Assembly (NCBI GenBank): GCA_913055615.1
Contig: CAJXKK010000009.1
Span: 1-64,000 of the forward strand
Reading direction: 5' to 3'
Source: an uncultured Ectothiorhodospiraceae bacterium
GTDB taxonomy: Bacteria > Pseudomonadota > Gammaproteobacteria > XJ16 > Halofilaceae
Length of the DNA: 64,000 nt
The notes under the pieces: generated by a model
What the model saw: only the letters and a program-made list of their open reading frames with translations
What the model was told of the DNA's origin: nothing
Database searches by the model: none
Position numbers and translations under genes: made by a program
Part shown: piece after piece, positions 1 through 10,781 of the stretch
Position numbering within the stretch: position 1 is the first letter of the stretch
Layout: the number at the start of each line of letters is the position of its first letter

Positions 1-59
1 GTGAGATTGGTCAGGTGGTGCTTGATGTAACCCTGGGCTGTGAGCTGCTCGCTTGCCAT
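1..59 (-). CDS. atpB: ATP synthase F0 subunit a, N-terminal fragment cut by the window edge
   Basis: Only the first 19 codons are inside the window. They read M-A-S-E-Q-L-T-A-Q-G-Y-I-K-H-H-L-T-N-L, the typical gammaproteobacterial start of AtpB (GYIKHHLTNL). Subunit a is the membrane proton-channel subunit of F0. It lies directly downstream of atpI on the same strand, as expected for the start of an atp operon that continues off the left edge. The Shine-Dalgarno sequence upstream of the ATG is weak. Identification rests on this short motif plus position. Confidence 0.85.
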   Translation of the reverse strand, partial: MASEQLTAQGYIKHHLTNL

Positions 60-84
60 AAGACAGGACCGTTCTCTATGCGGT

Positions 85-525
85 TTACTGTTCCAGTAGC
101 AGCGGCGCGAACCAGTGCACCGTCTGTACCGCGATAAATGCCAGAATCAGTGGTAATGGCGGGACTTCGGGCCATACCCGAAAGATCGCCATGAAGGCCA
201 CCGCGATCGACGCGAGCTTGACGCCTTCACCGATGTACAGCGCCGCGAGCATCGAGCCCCGCTCGGCCGGATCCGCGGCGAACAGCCGCCACGCGAACCA
301 GACCTGTGGCAGCAGGCACGCCAGACCACCCAGCGCCGCGGCCATGGCCGCCGCCGACCCGCCCGCGAGCCATGCGATCAGCGTGGCTCCGGCGGCCGTG
401 GCCGCCTGGGCGCCGAGCATTCGGCGGACCGGGCGGAGTCGGCTGGCGCCCCTCGGCGGCTGCGCGTTCACGGGTGATTCCGCTCCAGACCGTACCAACC
501 GGTCGCCCCGCTCTAAGCGCTGCAT
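85..525 (-). CDS. atpI: ATP synthase subunit I (AtpI)
   Basis: A small membrane protein encoded first in the atp operon; the family is thought to help assemble or stabilise the F0 c-ring and is not a structural part of the enzyme. From the chosen ATG (MQRLERGDRLV) it has 146 residues. A basic N-terminus is followed by four hydrophobic stretches, which matches the four-helix AtpI family. An upstream TTG at 567 would add 14 residues, but that TTG is itself the first part of a good -35 box, so the ATG at 525 is preferred. atpB starts 26 bp after the stop. Confidence 0.85.
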   Translation of the reverse strand: MQRLERGDRLVRSGAESPVNAQPPRGASRLRPVRRMLGAQAATAAGATLIAWLAGGSAAAMAAALGGLACLLPQVWFAWRLFAADPAERGSMLAALYIGEGVKLASIAVAFMAIFRVWPEVPPLPLILAFIAVQTVHWFAPLLLEQ

Positions 526-537
526 ACGAAGCGCGCG

Positions 538-567
538 AGTATATAGACCGCCCCGCAGGGGGGTCAA
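538..567 (-). promoter_or_regulatory. Sigma-70 type promoter of atpI/atp operon
   Basis: On the minus strand TTGACC (567-562) and TATACT (543-538) are separated by 18 bp. Transcription would start near 531, about 6 nt before the ATG at 525, giving an almost leaderless mRNA. The match to consensus is 5/6 at each box; use in vivo is inferred. Confidence 0.6.
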
Positions 568-632
568 CTTGGCGGGGCGCGACCGGTTCCCCGGGCGGCA
601 TCCGCGCCGGGCGGCGTCCGCGGCCCCGCGGG

Positions 633-1505
633 TTACCGGATGTGTTCCAGTATGCCTTCCAGCTCGTCGATGCTGTTGTAGCTGATCTGCAGCTTGCCCT
701 TGCCGCCACTGCCGGTCTGGATGCTGACCGCCGCGCCGAGCTTCTCCGACAGATCCTGCTCCAGGCGCCGGGTGTCGGCGTCCTTGGCCGCGGGTTTCGC
801 GGGTTTCGAGGTATCCCCTTCGAGTTCGCGCTTCACGAGCTGCTCGGTGGCACGCACGGTCAGGCCGCGGTCCGCGACCTGGCGGGCGATCGCACGCTGG
901 CGATCGCCCTTGAGGCCGAGCAGCGCGCGGGCATGGCCCATCTCAAGGTGACCGGTCTCGACCAGCTCCTTGACGTTGTCATCGAGTTCCTGGAGGCGCA
1001 GCAGGTTGCTCACGGAGGCGCGCGAGCGACCGACGGCCCCGGCGACCTGCTGATGGGTCAGCTCGAAGTCCTCCACCAGCCGGGCAATCGCGCGCGCCTC
1101 TTCCAGCGGGTTGAGATCCTCGCGCTGGATATTCTCGATCAGGGCGATCGCGGCCGCGGCCTGATCCTCCATCTCGCGCACCACGCCGGGGATCTCCTGC
1201 ATCCCCGCGATCTGCGCGGCGCGCCAGCGGCGCTCGCCCGCGATCAGCTCGAACCCCTCGTCCACCGGGCGCACGACGACCGGCTGGACCATCCCCTGTG
1301 CGGAGATCGAGTCGGCGAGTTCCTGCAGCGCATCCGGATCGAAATGACGACGCGGCTGGTAGCGGCCACGGCGGACGCGGTCGACCGGGAGCATCTGCAG
1401 CGAGTCGCGCTTTTCCTCTTCGGTCACCTCGGTAACCGATTCGACCGAGTGACCATCGCCGACGAGGGCACTGAAGCCCCGACCGAGACCGCGCTTCCTG
1501 GACAT
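633..1505 (-). CDS. parB: Chromosome-partitioning protein ParB
   Basis: CTP-dependent DNA clamp that loads at parS sites and spreads to organise the origin region. It has 290 residues, normal for chromosomal ParB. An N-terminal SRKRGLGRGFSAL motif (the ParA-contact segment) precedes the CTP-binding box GERRWRA (residues 90-96), the ENIQREDLNP box (124-133) and a helix-turn-helix around 148-170 (THQQVAGAVGRSRASVSN). It is followed by a C-terminal dimerisation domain. It lies downstream of parA. Three candidate parS sites are on the other side of oriC in this window, so the whole segregation system is present. Confidence 0.97.
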   Translation of the reverse strand: MSRKRGLGRGFSALVGDGHSVESVTEVTEEEKRDSLQMLPVDRVRRGRYQPRRHFDPDALQELADSISAQGMVQPVVVRPVDEGFELIAGERRWRAAQIAGMQEIPGVVREMEDQAAAAIALIENIQREDLNPLEEARAIARLVEDFELTHQQVAGAVGRSRASVSNLLRLQELDDNVKELVETGHLEMGHARALLGLKGDRQRAIARQVADRGLTVRATEQLVKRELEGDTSKPAKPAAKDADTRRLEQDLSEKLGAAVSIQTGSGGKGKLQISYNSIDELEGILEHIR

Positions 1506-1542
1506 GGTTTCTTTATTCCGTGGTGGTGCAGTTTGTTGAACC

Positions 1543-1643
1543 GTAGCCCGGACGGAGCGAAGCGGAATCCGGGGAGCGTCGCGTCAGACCGTGACCCATC
1601 GTCGTGCATCGCCCCGGATTCCGCTTCGCTGCATCCGGGCTAC
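1543..1643. repeat. Inverted pair of GTAGCCCGGA-type dispersed repeats between parA and parB
   Basis: One copy reads rightward (1543-1574, GTAGCCCGGACGGAGC...) and a second reads leftward (1612-1643, with GCTTCGCTGCATCC and GGGCTAC). The two could form a long hairpin in the 155-bp parA-parB gap. Further copies lie at 30295, 44112 and 54925. Confidence 0.8.
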
Positions 1644-1660
1644 ATGGGCGCGCGGCGCGT

Positions 1661-2452
1661 TTACGCGGCGCCGGCGCTCGCGCGCGTCTTCGAGTCCTTG
1701 CGCAGGAGTTCGCCGGCGAGCGCGAGATAGGCCAATGCCCCGCGCGAGGTGCGATCATAGTACATCACCGGGCGGCCGTAGCTGGGCGCCTCCGCCAGGC
1801 GGACGTTGCGCGGGATGATGGTCCGGTAGACCCGGTCGCCGAAGTGCTCGGTCAACTCCGCGGAGACGTCCGCGCCGAGGTTGTTGCGGCCGTCGTACAT
1901 CGTGCGCAGCAGGCCCTCGAGCTCCAGATTCGGGTTCACGGTGTCGCGGACGTCATCGATCGTGTTCAGCAGCGCCGAAAGCCCCTCCAGCGCGTAGTAC
2001 TCGCACTGCATGGGAATGAGGACGCCGTCGGCGGCCACCAGGGCATTCAGCGTGAGGATATTCAGCGACGGCGGGCAGTCGACCAGGATGTAGTCGTAAT
2101 CGTCGCGCAGGGTATCCAGCGCCTTCTTCAGGCGCTGCTCGCGGGCCAGCTTCTCCATCAGCTTGACCTCGGCGGCGGTCAGGTCGCCATTGCCCGGCAG
2201 CAGGGCGTACTGGACCTTCTCCAGCGCCACCACCGCGTCGCGGGCCGCGCATTCGCCCATCAGCACATGATAGGCCGAGCGCGCGAGGTCGCGCTTATCG
2301 AGGCCGCTGCCCATGGTCGCGTTGCCCTGGGGGTCGAGGTCGACCAGCAGGACACGCCGATGCGTCGACGCGAGCGAGGCCGCGAGATTGACCGCGGTCG
2401 TCGTCTTGCCGACGCCGCCCTTCTGGTTTGCGATCGCGATGATGCGGGCCAT
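1661..2452 (-). CDS. parA: Chromosome-partitioning ATPase ParA
   Basis: Deviant Walker-type ATPase that moves ParB-bound origins. The ATG at 2452 begins [20 protein letters not shown] with the KGGVGKTT P-loop at residues 11-18. The [12 protein letters not shown] and [15 protein letters not shown] motifs follow. The product has 263 residues, standard for chromosomal ParA. The ATG overlaps the rsmG stop by one base (TGATG), so the two are translationally coupled. An in-frame upstream extension exists but lies inside rsmG and has no family similarity. Confidence 0.97.
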   Translation of the reverse strand: MARIIAIANQKGGVGKTTTAVNLAASLASTHRRVLLVDLDPQGNATMGSGLDKRDLARSAYHVLMGECAARDAVVALEKVQYALLPGNGDLTAAEVKLMEKLAREQRLKKALDTLRDDYDYILVDCPPSLNILTLNALVAADGVLIPMQCEYYALEGLSALLNTIDDVRDTVNPNLELEGLLRTMYDGRNNLGADVSAELTEHFGDRVYRTIIPRNVRLAEAPSYGRPVMYYDRTSRGALAYLALAGELLRKDSKTRASAGAA

Positions 2453-3116
2453 CAGCCTGTCGTCTCCTGAGCATCCATCCCGGCACCCCGCGCCCCGCGG
2501 CGAGAGCTCATGCGCACGGCGTGGCGCTCGGCGTCCACCCCCGGCACCACGAGCGGTATGACCTCGACCGTCCATTCGGGTCCAAGTGCCTCGATCTCGC
2601 GCGTCGGATCGCGCCCCTTGGCGGCCAGCAGGCAGCCGCCGTGGGCCGCGAGGTGGCCCGCCGCGGCGCCGAATTCCGCCAGACTGCCGAAGGCGCGCGT
2701 CAGCAGCGTATCGAAGGCGGCGGCGGGCGGCATGTCCTCCACGCGGGCGCGCTCCACGATAACATTGCCGAGACCCAGGGTCCTGACGACGTGCTCCAGA
2801 AACAGGGCACGTTTGGTGCGCGGCTCAACCAGGGTCATGGCAAGATCCGGATCGGCGATCGCGAGCGGCAGCCCGGGCAGGCCACCGCCCGAACCGATAT
2901 CGGCGATGCGCTCGCCGCGCAGCAGCGACGCCAGTGCGAGGCTGTCGAGGAGATGCACCGGTACCATGCGCGCGGGGTCGAGGACCGAGGTGAGGTTATG
3001 CACCCGCCCCCAGCGTGCCAACTCGTCGCGATAGGCCAGCAGGCGCTCCCGGCGGTCATCGGGCAGGTACTGCCCCAGCGCCTGCAGGCCCGCCGCCAGC
3101 GGCTCGGTCGCCGCCA

Positions 3117-3117
<1 letters not shown>
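2452..3117 (-). CDS. rsmG: 16S rRNA (guanine-527-N7)-methyltransferase RsmG
   Basis: Methylates G527 of 16S rRNA using S-adenosylmethionine. The protein has 221 residues. The SAM-binding loop [16 protein letters not shown] is at 71-86 and is followed by the [14 protein letters not shown] segment typical of the GidB fold. The ATG at 3117 overlaps the mnmG stop (TGATG). A longer open frame runs back into mnmG but matches nothing. It sits in the conserved mnmG-rsmG-parA-parB order. Confidence 0.95.
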
Positions 3118-5009
<1,892 letters not shown>

Positions 5010-5106
5010 AGCCGGCCTATCGTAGCGCCCGCAGGCGCATCAATAAATCATCCGCTTCGATTGCGGCACTCCAGATCACCCCATTTGTGCATGAAAAGGC
5101 TTTTTT

Positions 5107-5146
5107 CGCCCTTCTCCGCGTCCTCCGCGCCTCTGCGAGAAAAGAT
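5107..5146 (-). repeat. CGCAGAG-type dispersed repeat in the mnmE-mnmG gap
   Basis: On the minus strand this reads CTCGCAGAGGCGCGGAGGAC followed by GCGGAGAAG. It has an imperfect 8-9 base rhythm (GCAGAGGCG, CGGAGGACG, CGGAGAAG). A related copy lies at about 30632-30664. Similar sequences are scattered in many unrelated bacterial genomes. Confidence 0.55.
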
Positions 5147-5171
5147 TTTTTCTTCCAGCCGGACGGCTCGA

Positions 5172-6506
5172 TCACTTACCGATACAGAATCGGCTGAAGA
5201 TTTCGCCGAGGAGGTCTTCGGTGGTGGTTTCACCGGTGATGGCGCCGATCGCGGTCTGCGCCTGGCGGAGGCGTTCAGCGGCCAGTTCGCCGGCTCCCGT
5301 CTCCACGAGTTCAGTGCGCGCGGCGCGGATCTCTTCATCAGCGCGGTCCAGCGCATCAAGATGGCGACGGCGGGCGCTGAAGGCGCCCCCTTCGGGACCG
5401 GTCCCGAGCAGGGTGCGCAGGTGGGCGCGCAGGGCATCCAGACCCTCCCCGGTCATGGCAGACAGCCGGAAGACGCGGCCCTGGTCGGTGTCGGTCACCC
5501 CAGCGGACTCGCCGGTGAGATCGATCTTGGTGCGGACCGTGTCGACGATCGCACCGGACGGCAGTTCGGGGGTCTCGGCGGCGGCATTGCCTGCACTGTC
5601 GACGACGAGCAGGACGCGATCGGCCTCGTCCAGCGCGGCGCGCGCCCGGCGCACGCCCTCGGATTCGACCGGGTCGTCGGTGGCGCGCAGGCCGGCCGTG
5701 TCGAGCAGGGTCAACGGGACGCCGTCGAGGTGGATCGATTCGCGCAGCACGTCGCGGGTCGTGCCGGCGACATCGGTGACGATGGCGCTGTCGGCACCGG
5801 CGAGGGCGTTGAGGAGACTGGATTTGCCGGCGTTCGGGGCGCCGGCGATGACCACCGTCAGACCCTCGACGAGGCGCCGGCCCTCGGCGGCGCTGGCGCG
5901 CATGTCGGCGAGATCGGCGATCAGGGCATCCAGGCGGTCACGCAGGGCCGTGTCGGCCAGGAAGTCGATTTCGTCCTCAGGGAAATCGAGCGCGGCCTCG
6001 ATCCAGGCGCGCAGGGTGGTGAGTTCGTCGCGCAGCGCGTGCACGCGGCGCGAGAAGGCGCCTTCAAGCGAGCGCATCGCGGCGCGCGCTCCGGCGGCGT
6101 CGCCGCTCTCGATGAGATCGGCGACGGCCTCGGCCTGGGCCAGATCAAGGCGCCCGTTGAGGAAGGCGCGTTCGGTGAATTCGCCGGGTCGGGCCGGGCG
6201 CGCGCCGAGTTCGAGCATGCGGGCATAGAGCGCGTCGATCACGGCCGGGCCACCATGGCCGTGGAACTCGACGGTATCTTCGCCGGTGTAGGACCCGGGA
6301 CCGGGGAACCAGACGACCAGACCCCGGTCGATCGCCACACCCGCACTGTCGCGGAACTGGCGCAGGGCGGCGTGGTGGGGGGACGCCAGCGGGGGGGCGA
6401 CGGCAGCGGCGATCGTGCCGGCCGCCGGGCCGCTGACCCGGACGATGCCGACCCCGCCGTACCCAGGCGGGGTGACGGGGGCGGCAATCGTGTCCGGTTC
6501 GATCAT
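5172..6506 (-). CDS. mnmE: tRNA modification GTPase MnmE
   Basis: GTPase that works with MnmG on wobble-uridine modification. From the ATG at 6506 (MIEPDTIAAPVTPPGYGGVG) it has 444 residues. The N-terminal folate-binding domain carries RPGEFTERAFLNGRLDLAQAEAV (107-129). The G domain has G1 AGAPNAGKS (221-229), G2 TDVAGTTRD (244-252) and G3 DTAGL (269-273). The protein ends in the invariant CIGK, with the catalytic-pathway cysteine. The start lies 10 bp after the yidC stop; upstream in-frame codons belong to yidC. Confidence 0.97.
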   Translation of the reverse strand: MIEPDTIAAPVTPPGYGGVGIVRVSGPAAGTIAAAVAPPLASPHHAALRQFRDSAGVAIDRGLVVWFPGPGSYTGEDTVEFHGHGGPAVIDALYARMLELGARPARPGEFTERAFLNGRLDLAQAEAVADLIESGDAAGARAAMRSLEGAFSRRVHALRDELTTLRAWIEAALDFPEDEIDFLADTALRDRLDALIADLADMRASAAEGRRLVEGLTVVIAGAPNAGKSSLLNALAGADSAIVTDVAGTTRDVLRESIHLDGVPLTLLDTAGLRATDDPVESEGVRRARAALDEADRVLLVVDSAGNAAAETPELPSGAIVDTVRTKIDLTGESAGVTDTDQGRVFRLSAMTGEGLDALRAHLRTLLGTGPEGGAFSARRRHLDALDRADEEIRAARTELVETGAGELAAERLRQAQTAIGAITGETTTEDLLGEIFSRFCIGK

Positions 6507-6516
6507 CGCCGCTCGA

Positions 6517-8331
6517 TCAGCGATCCCGGAAGGACGCGTCCCCGCTGTCTTCGGACTGATCTTCGACCGCTTTCGGGTCATCTTCCTGCGCCTCGGTCTG
6601 CGCCGGGGCATCGTCTTCCTTCTTGTCCTTGCCCTTGTTACCGCCCTTGCGCGCCGCGGCATCGCCAACGACATGGTGGGTGATGTAGTACTGCTGGGCG
6701 ATCGACAGGACGTTATTGGTCAACCAGTACAGGACCAGCCCCGCTGGGAAGAACATGAAGAAGACGGTGAACACGACCGGCAGGGCCGCGAAGATCTTCT
6801 GCTGCATCGGATCGACCGGCGCCGGGTTCAGCTTCTGCTGTGCCCACATGGAGGCACCCATGAGCAGCGGCAGGATGAACCACGGGTCCCGCACGGACAG
6901 GTCGTTGATCCAGAGTATGAAGTCCGCGTGGCGCAGTTCCACGGTACCAAGCAGCATCCAGTAGAGCGCGATGAACACCGGGATCTGTACCAGGATCGGC
7001 AGACAGCCGCCCAGCGGGTTGATCTTCTCCGTCTTGTACAGATCCATCATGGCACGACCCATGCGCTCGCGGTCGTCGCCGTAGCGGTCCTTGAGCTGCT
7101 GGATCTTCGGCTGCAGCTTGCGCATCTTCGCCATCGAGCGGTAGCTCTTCTCCGAGAGCTTGTAGAAGACGAGCTTGATCAGCAGCGTCAGCAGGATGAT
7201 GGCGAAGCCCCAGTTGCCGACGTAGGAATGGATCCAGTCGAGCACCCAGAACAGCGGTTCCGACAGGAAGGCCAGGTAGCCGTAGTCGATCGTGAGGGTC
7301 AGCCCTTCGGCGAGACCCGCCAGATAGTCCGTGTCCTTGGGGCCGACATAGAGCCGGTTCGAGAACGAGGTGCTCTCGCCACTGGCCGCTTCCTGAGCGG
7401 TCGAGTAGAGCCCGATGAGGTAACGCGGCTTGGCGCCGTCGGTGAGCGCCTTGGTGTAATAGGTGTTGGTCTCGTCCCCGGTCGGCAACCACGCGGTTAC
7501 GAAGTAGTGTTCCACCATGGCGGCCCAACCGCCTTCGAACGATTTCTGCATCGGTTCGTCGGCGATGTCTTCAAGGGCGATCTGTTCGTACTTGTCTTCG
7601 CTGTTGTAGTAGGCGGCGCCGAAGAACGCGGGTAACAGGGTCGGCGTCTCCTCGCTCGGCACCGGGTAGCGCTGGAACTGGCGGTACTGGCGTCCGACCC
7701 ACGCGGAATCGCCGGTATTCTCGACCTCGAAATCGACATCGACGACGTAGCTGTCGCGATGGAACGTGTAGGTCTTGGTTACGCGCACACCGTCGCCGGA
7801 CCAGACCAACGGCACGCGCAGCGTGTCCTGACCTTCGGCGAGGCGGTATTCACCGGCCTGGGCTTCGTATTCGGCATGATGGGTCGGTGCCGGTTTGTCA
7901 CCGGCCTGAAGACCCGCCTGGGCCACGAACAGATCGCCACCGGCGTCGGTGAGCAGTTCGACCGACTCTTCCCCCCCGCTCTCGGCCTTGTAACGGCGCA
8001 GGAACGCCCTGCGCAGGTCACCACCTCGCGTATCGATGGTGACATCGAGAAGGTCGGTGACGACCTGGATGCGCCGGCCCTGTTCGATCGGCTGGTCACC
8101 GTCGGGGGCGTCGCCGACGCTGGCATCCGACGGCGTGCCATCGCCTTCGTCGCGGGTCACCGGACCCTCGGGGGTATCGCCCGGGGCGGATTCGCCCTCG
8201 TCGGCCGAGCGCTCGGCGGTAGCCGGTGCGGTGCCTTCACGCTGCGGGCCGTAATCGACCTGCCACGTCTGCCAGATCAGCAGCAGCAGCAGACCGAGCG
8301 CCCCGTAGAGAAACAACCGCTGGTTATCCAT
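6517..8331 (-). CDS. yidC: Membrane protein insertase YidC
   Basis: Inserts and folds inner-membrane proteins alone or with SecYEG. It has 604 residues. There is an N-terminal signal-anchor (FLYGALGLLLLLIWQTW), then a long periplasmic beta domain (about 60-350). The conserved five-helix core (about 360-560) contains KSYRSMAKMRKLQPKIQQL and NPLGGCLPILVQIPVFIALYW. The cytoplasmic tail is charged. The usual yidD gene between rnpA and yidC is absent; only 36 bp separate the two. Confidence 0.96.
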   Translation of the reverse strand: MDNQRLFLYGALGLLLLLIWQTWQVDYGPQREGTAPATAERSADEGESAPGDTPEGPVTRDEGDGTPSDASVGDAPDGDQPIEQGRRIQVVTDLLDVTIDTRGGDLRRAFLRRYKAESGGEESVELLTDAGGDLFVAQAGLQAGDKPAPTHHAEYEAQAGEYRLAEGQDTLRVPLVWSGDGVRVTKTYTFHRDSYVVDVDFEVENTGDSAWVGRQYRQFQRYPVPSEETPTLLPAFFGAAYYNSEDKYEQIALEDIADEPMQKSFEGGWAAMVEHYFVTAWLPTGDETNTYYTKALTDGAKPRYLIGLYSTAQEAASGESTSFSNRLYVGPKDTDYLAGLAEGLTLTIDYGYLAFLSEPLFWVLDWIHSYVGNWGFAIILLTLLIKLVFYKLSEKSYRSMAKMRKLQPKIQQLKDRYGDDRERMGRAMMDLYKTEKINPLGGCLPILVQIPVFIALYWMLLGTVELRHADFILWINDLSVRDPWFILPLLMGASMWAQQKLNPAPVDPMQQKIFAALPVVFTVFFMFFPAGLVLYWLTNNVLSIAQQYYITHHVVGDAAARKGGNKGKDKKEDDAPAQTEAQEDDPKAVEDQSEDSGDASFRDR

Positions 8332-8367
8332 ATTCTGGTCCGGCTCCGACGTTACGCTGCGGCGGTC

Positions 8368-8721
8368 TCAGGTTCTGGCCAGCCGTTGGTGAAGGATGCG
8401 CCACTGACGATCGATACTCGCCCGCAGTTCCGACCGCTCGGCCCGGGCCGCCGCCGGTTTGGGCAATACGACGAAATCGAGGCCCGCCGTGTATTCGGGG
8501 TGGGCACGGAAGCTCTCCCGCACGACCCGTTTGACCGTGTTGCGCCGCGTGGCGAGGGCGATCTTGCGGCGGCCGACGGCGAGGCCGAGGCGTCCGTGCG
8601 GCAGGCCGTTCGGCCGGGCCAGCACCGTAAGCAGCCCATCGCCCGCCCGGGTCGCCCGCTCAAAGACGGCGCGGAACTCGGCCGGCCGCAACAGGCGGTT
8701 TTGGCGCGGGAAGCCGGCCAT
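8368..8721 (-). CDS. rnpA: Ribonuclease P protein component
   Basis: Protein subunit of RNase P, which matures tRNA 5' ends. It has 117 residues. It begins [20 protein letters not shown] and holds the RNR signature region [20 protein letters not shown] at about 50-69. It lies 31 bp downstream of rpmH on the same strand, the near-universal rpmH-rnpA arrangement. Confidence 0.95.
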   Translation of the reverse strand: MAGFPRQNRLLRPAEFRAVFERATRAGDGLLTVLARPNGLPHGRLGLAVGRRKIALATRRNTVKRVVRESFRAHPEYTAGLDFVVLPKPAAARAERSELRASIDRQWRILHQRLART

Positions 8722-8752
8722 GCGGGTCGGTACGCCGACGGCCGGCCGACGA

Positions 8753-8887
8753 TTACGGCGTCAGGCGATGACGGCCCTTGGCGCGGCGTGCCTTGAGCAC
8801 GGCACGTCCGGCGCGGGTGGCCATACGGGCACGGAATCCGTGCGTACGCTTACGGTGAATCGTGCTGGGCTGGAACGTTCGTTTCAT
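8753..8887 (-). CDS. rpmH: 50S ribosomal protein L34
   Basis: A 44-residue basic protein, [19 protein letters not shown] at the start and KGRHRLTP at the end, which is a full-length L34. It begins the operon rpmH-rnpA-yidC-mnmE-mnmG-rsmG-parA-parB. A strong promoter lies 52 bp upstream. It is divergent from dnaA across a 285-bp gap. Confidence 0.97.
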   Translation of the reverse strand: MKRTFQPSTIHRKRTHGFRARMATRAGRAVLKARRAKGRHRLTP

Positions 8888-8938
8888 GATCACTATCCGG
8901 CTGTTCGACGGGCCCGGAGGGACGCGGACAAGCGCGGA

Positions 8939-8967
8939 ATCGTAGCGGCGCGCGGCCTCCGGGTCAA
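8939..8967 (-). promoter_or_regulatory. Sigma-70 type promoter of the rpmH operon
   Basis: On the minus strand TTGACC (8967-8962) and TACGAT (8944-8939) are spaced by 17 bp. The predicted start near 8932 leaves a leader of about 45 nt before the L34 ATG. On the other strand of this gap a weak TACACT box (9004-9009) could serve dnaA, but its -35 is poor. Confidence 0.6.
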
Positions 8968-9172
8968 CGTCCGCGGCATATGGATCGCCCTGTGCAACGG
9001 GCGTACACTGCGGCGACACTCCCGGAGTCCGTCCCGCACCAGCCACGTGCGGGGTTGGCGCTCGCCACGAAGACACGGCGGCAGAAGGCGAGGCCGGCCG
9101 GCGCGCGAGCGGGCCGCTCACGCCGTAGCCGAGACACGTACGCAAAATCCCGTCGAGGAAGGAATTCAAGCC

Positions 9173-10540
9173 TTGGGCGCCGCCATCTGGAATCGCTGTC
9201 TGACGCAACTCGAACGGGAACTCTCGGACCAGCAGCTCAACACCTGGATCCGGCCGCTCCAGCCCGAGCTGCAGGCCGGCGTCCTCAAGCTCTACGCGCC
9301 CAACCGGTTCGTGCTGGACTGGGTGCGGGAACACTTCTTCCCGCGCATCGACGCGATCGTCCAGGACCTGGGCGACGATGCCCCCGAGCGCGTGGTCCTG
9401 GAGGTCGGCAGTCAGGCGCGCCCGGCCCCCCACACGCCGAGCCCCGAGCCGGCCGCCGCCGCGGAAGACCCGAACCCGGCCGCGGTCACCGAGCGCTCCG
9501 GCGGGCGCCTGCCGCGCATCGAGCACAATCTGAACCGGGAATTCACCTTCCAGACCTTCGTCGAAGGCAAATCGAACCAGCTCTGCCGTGCCGCCTCGCT
9601 GCAGGTCGGCGACAATCCGGGGAGCGCGTACAACCCGCTGTTCATCTACGGTGGTGTGGGTCTGGGCAAGACCCACCTGATGCACGCGGTCGGCAACGCC
9701 ATGCTGGCGCGCAAGCCGGACGCCCGGGTCGTCTACCTGCACTCCGAACGCTTCGTGGCCGATATGGTCAAGGCGCTGCAGCGCAACGCGATCAACGAGT
9801 TCAAGCGCTTCTACCGCTCACTCGATGGGCTGTTGATCGACGACATCCAGTTCTTCGCCCGCAAGGAACGCTCGCAGGAAGAATTCTTCCACACATTCAA
9901 CGCGTTGCTGGAAGGCGACCAGCAGGTCATCCTCACCTGCGACCGCTATCCCAAGGAGGTCGATGGCCTTGAGGAGCGGCTGAAATCGCGCTTCGGCTGG
10001 GGCCTTACCGTCGCCATCGAGCCACCGGAGCTCGAGACGCGCGTCGCGATCCTGCACCGCAAGGCAGAGCAGGCGGAGATCGCGCTGCCGGATGAGGTGG
10101 CGTTCTTCATCGCCAAGCGGATCCGCTCGAACGTGCGCGAGCTCGAAGGGGCCCTGCGACGGGTGATCGCGAACGCGCATTTCACGGGCCGGCCGATCAC
10201 GCTGGAGTTCGCGCGCGAGGCGCTGCGCGATCTGATCGCGCTGCAGGACAAGCTGGTCACCGTCGAGAATATCCAGAAGACGGTCGCCGAGTATTACAAG
10301 ATCCGCGTGGCCGACCTGCTCTCGAAACGCCGTAGCCGCTCGATCGCGCGGCCGCGACAACTGGCCATGGTGCTCGCCAAGGAATTGACGAACCACAGCC
10401 TGCCGGAGATCGGCGACGCGTTCGGCGGGCGCGATCACACGACGGTGCTCCATGCCTGCCGCAAGATCGCTGAACTGCGCGAGGGCGACGTTCGGATCGA
10501 CGAGGATTACTCCAACATGATGCGGATTCTGACGAACTGA
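9173..10540 (+). CDS. dnaA: Chromosomal replication initiator DnaA
   Basis: AAA+ initiator that binds DnaA boxes and opens oriC. It has 455 residues from a TTG start at 9173. That start is chosen because AGGAAGGA (9156-9163) sits 9 bp upstream and the next residues [20 protein letters not shown] are the usual DnaA N-terminus; no ATG is available nearby. Domain I is at 1-75 and a Pro/Ala-rich linker at 80-115. Walker [10 protein letters not shown] (160-168) and Walker B LLIDDIQF follow. The C-terminal DNA-binding signature is [15 protein letters not shown]. The TTG start may lower translation, a plausible dosage control. Confidence 0.97.
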   Translation: MGAAIWNRCLTQLERELSDQQLNTWIRPLQPELQAGVLKLYAPNRFVLDWVREHFFPRIDAIVQDLGDDAPERVVLEVGSQARPAPHTPSPEPAAAAEDPNPAAVTERSGGRLPRIEHNLNREFTFQTFVEGKSNQLCRAASLQVGDNPGSAYNPLFIYGGVGLGKTHLMHAVGNAMLARKPDARVVYLHSERFVADMVKALQRNAINEFKRFYRSLDGLLIDDIQFFARKERSQEEFFHTFNALLEGDQQVILTCDRYPKEVDGLEERLKSRFGWGLTVAIEPPELETRVAILHRKAEQAEIALPDEVAFFIAKRIRSNVRELEGALRRVIANAHFTGRPITLEFAREALRDLIALQDKLVTVENIQKTVAEYYKIRVADLLSKRRSRSIARPRQLAMVLAKELTNHSLPEIGDAFGGRDHTTVLHACRKIAELREGDVRIDEDYSNMMRILTN

Positions 10541-10781
10541 GGCACAAGCGGTGGGCATCCTGTGGAAAACCTGCGCGCAACACGGGTACGATGGAATTGC
10601 CGCGATTCGGACCACAAGTTGTCCACAGGCGGACAACAGGCGAGCGCGCCCTTGGCCCACAGGGTATTTGGTTTGTAATTAGCTGTTTATAAAAGGTATT
10701 CCGAAGGTTATCCGCAACGTAAGCCGCCTCCAATAACAGTAACAGGTTTATATAAGACCTCTAATAACCAGGGATCAGTCG
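10541..10781. other. Putative oriC: DnaA-box-like sites and AT-rich DNA between dnaA and dnaN
   Basis: This 241-bp gap is the most AT-rich stretch of the first 30 kb. DnaA-box-like 9-mers are TTTTCCACA (minus, 10569-10561), TTGTCCACA (10619-10627) and TTATCCGCA (10708-10716); a weak TTATAAACA is on the minus strand at 10692-10684. An AT-rich run (about 10665-10700) and a second (10730-10770) could be the unwinding element. Location next to dnaA, with parS sites nearby, supports an origin. The boxes are few and imperfect, so this could also be mainly a dnaN control region. Confidence 0.65.
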
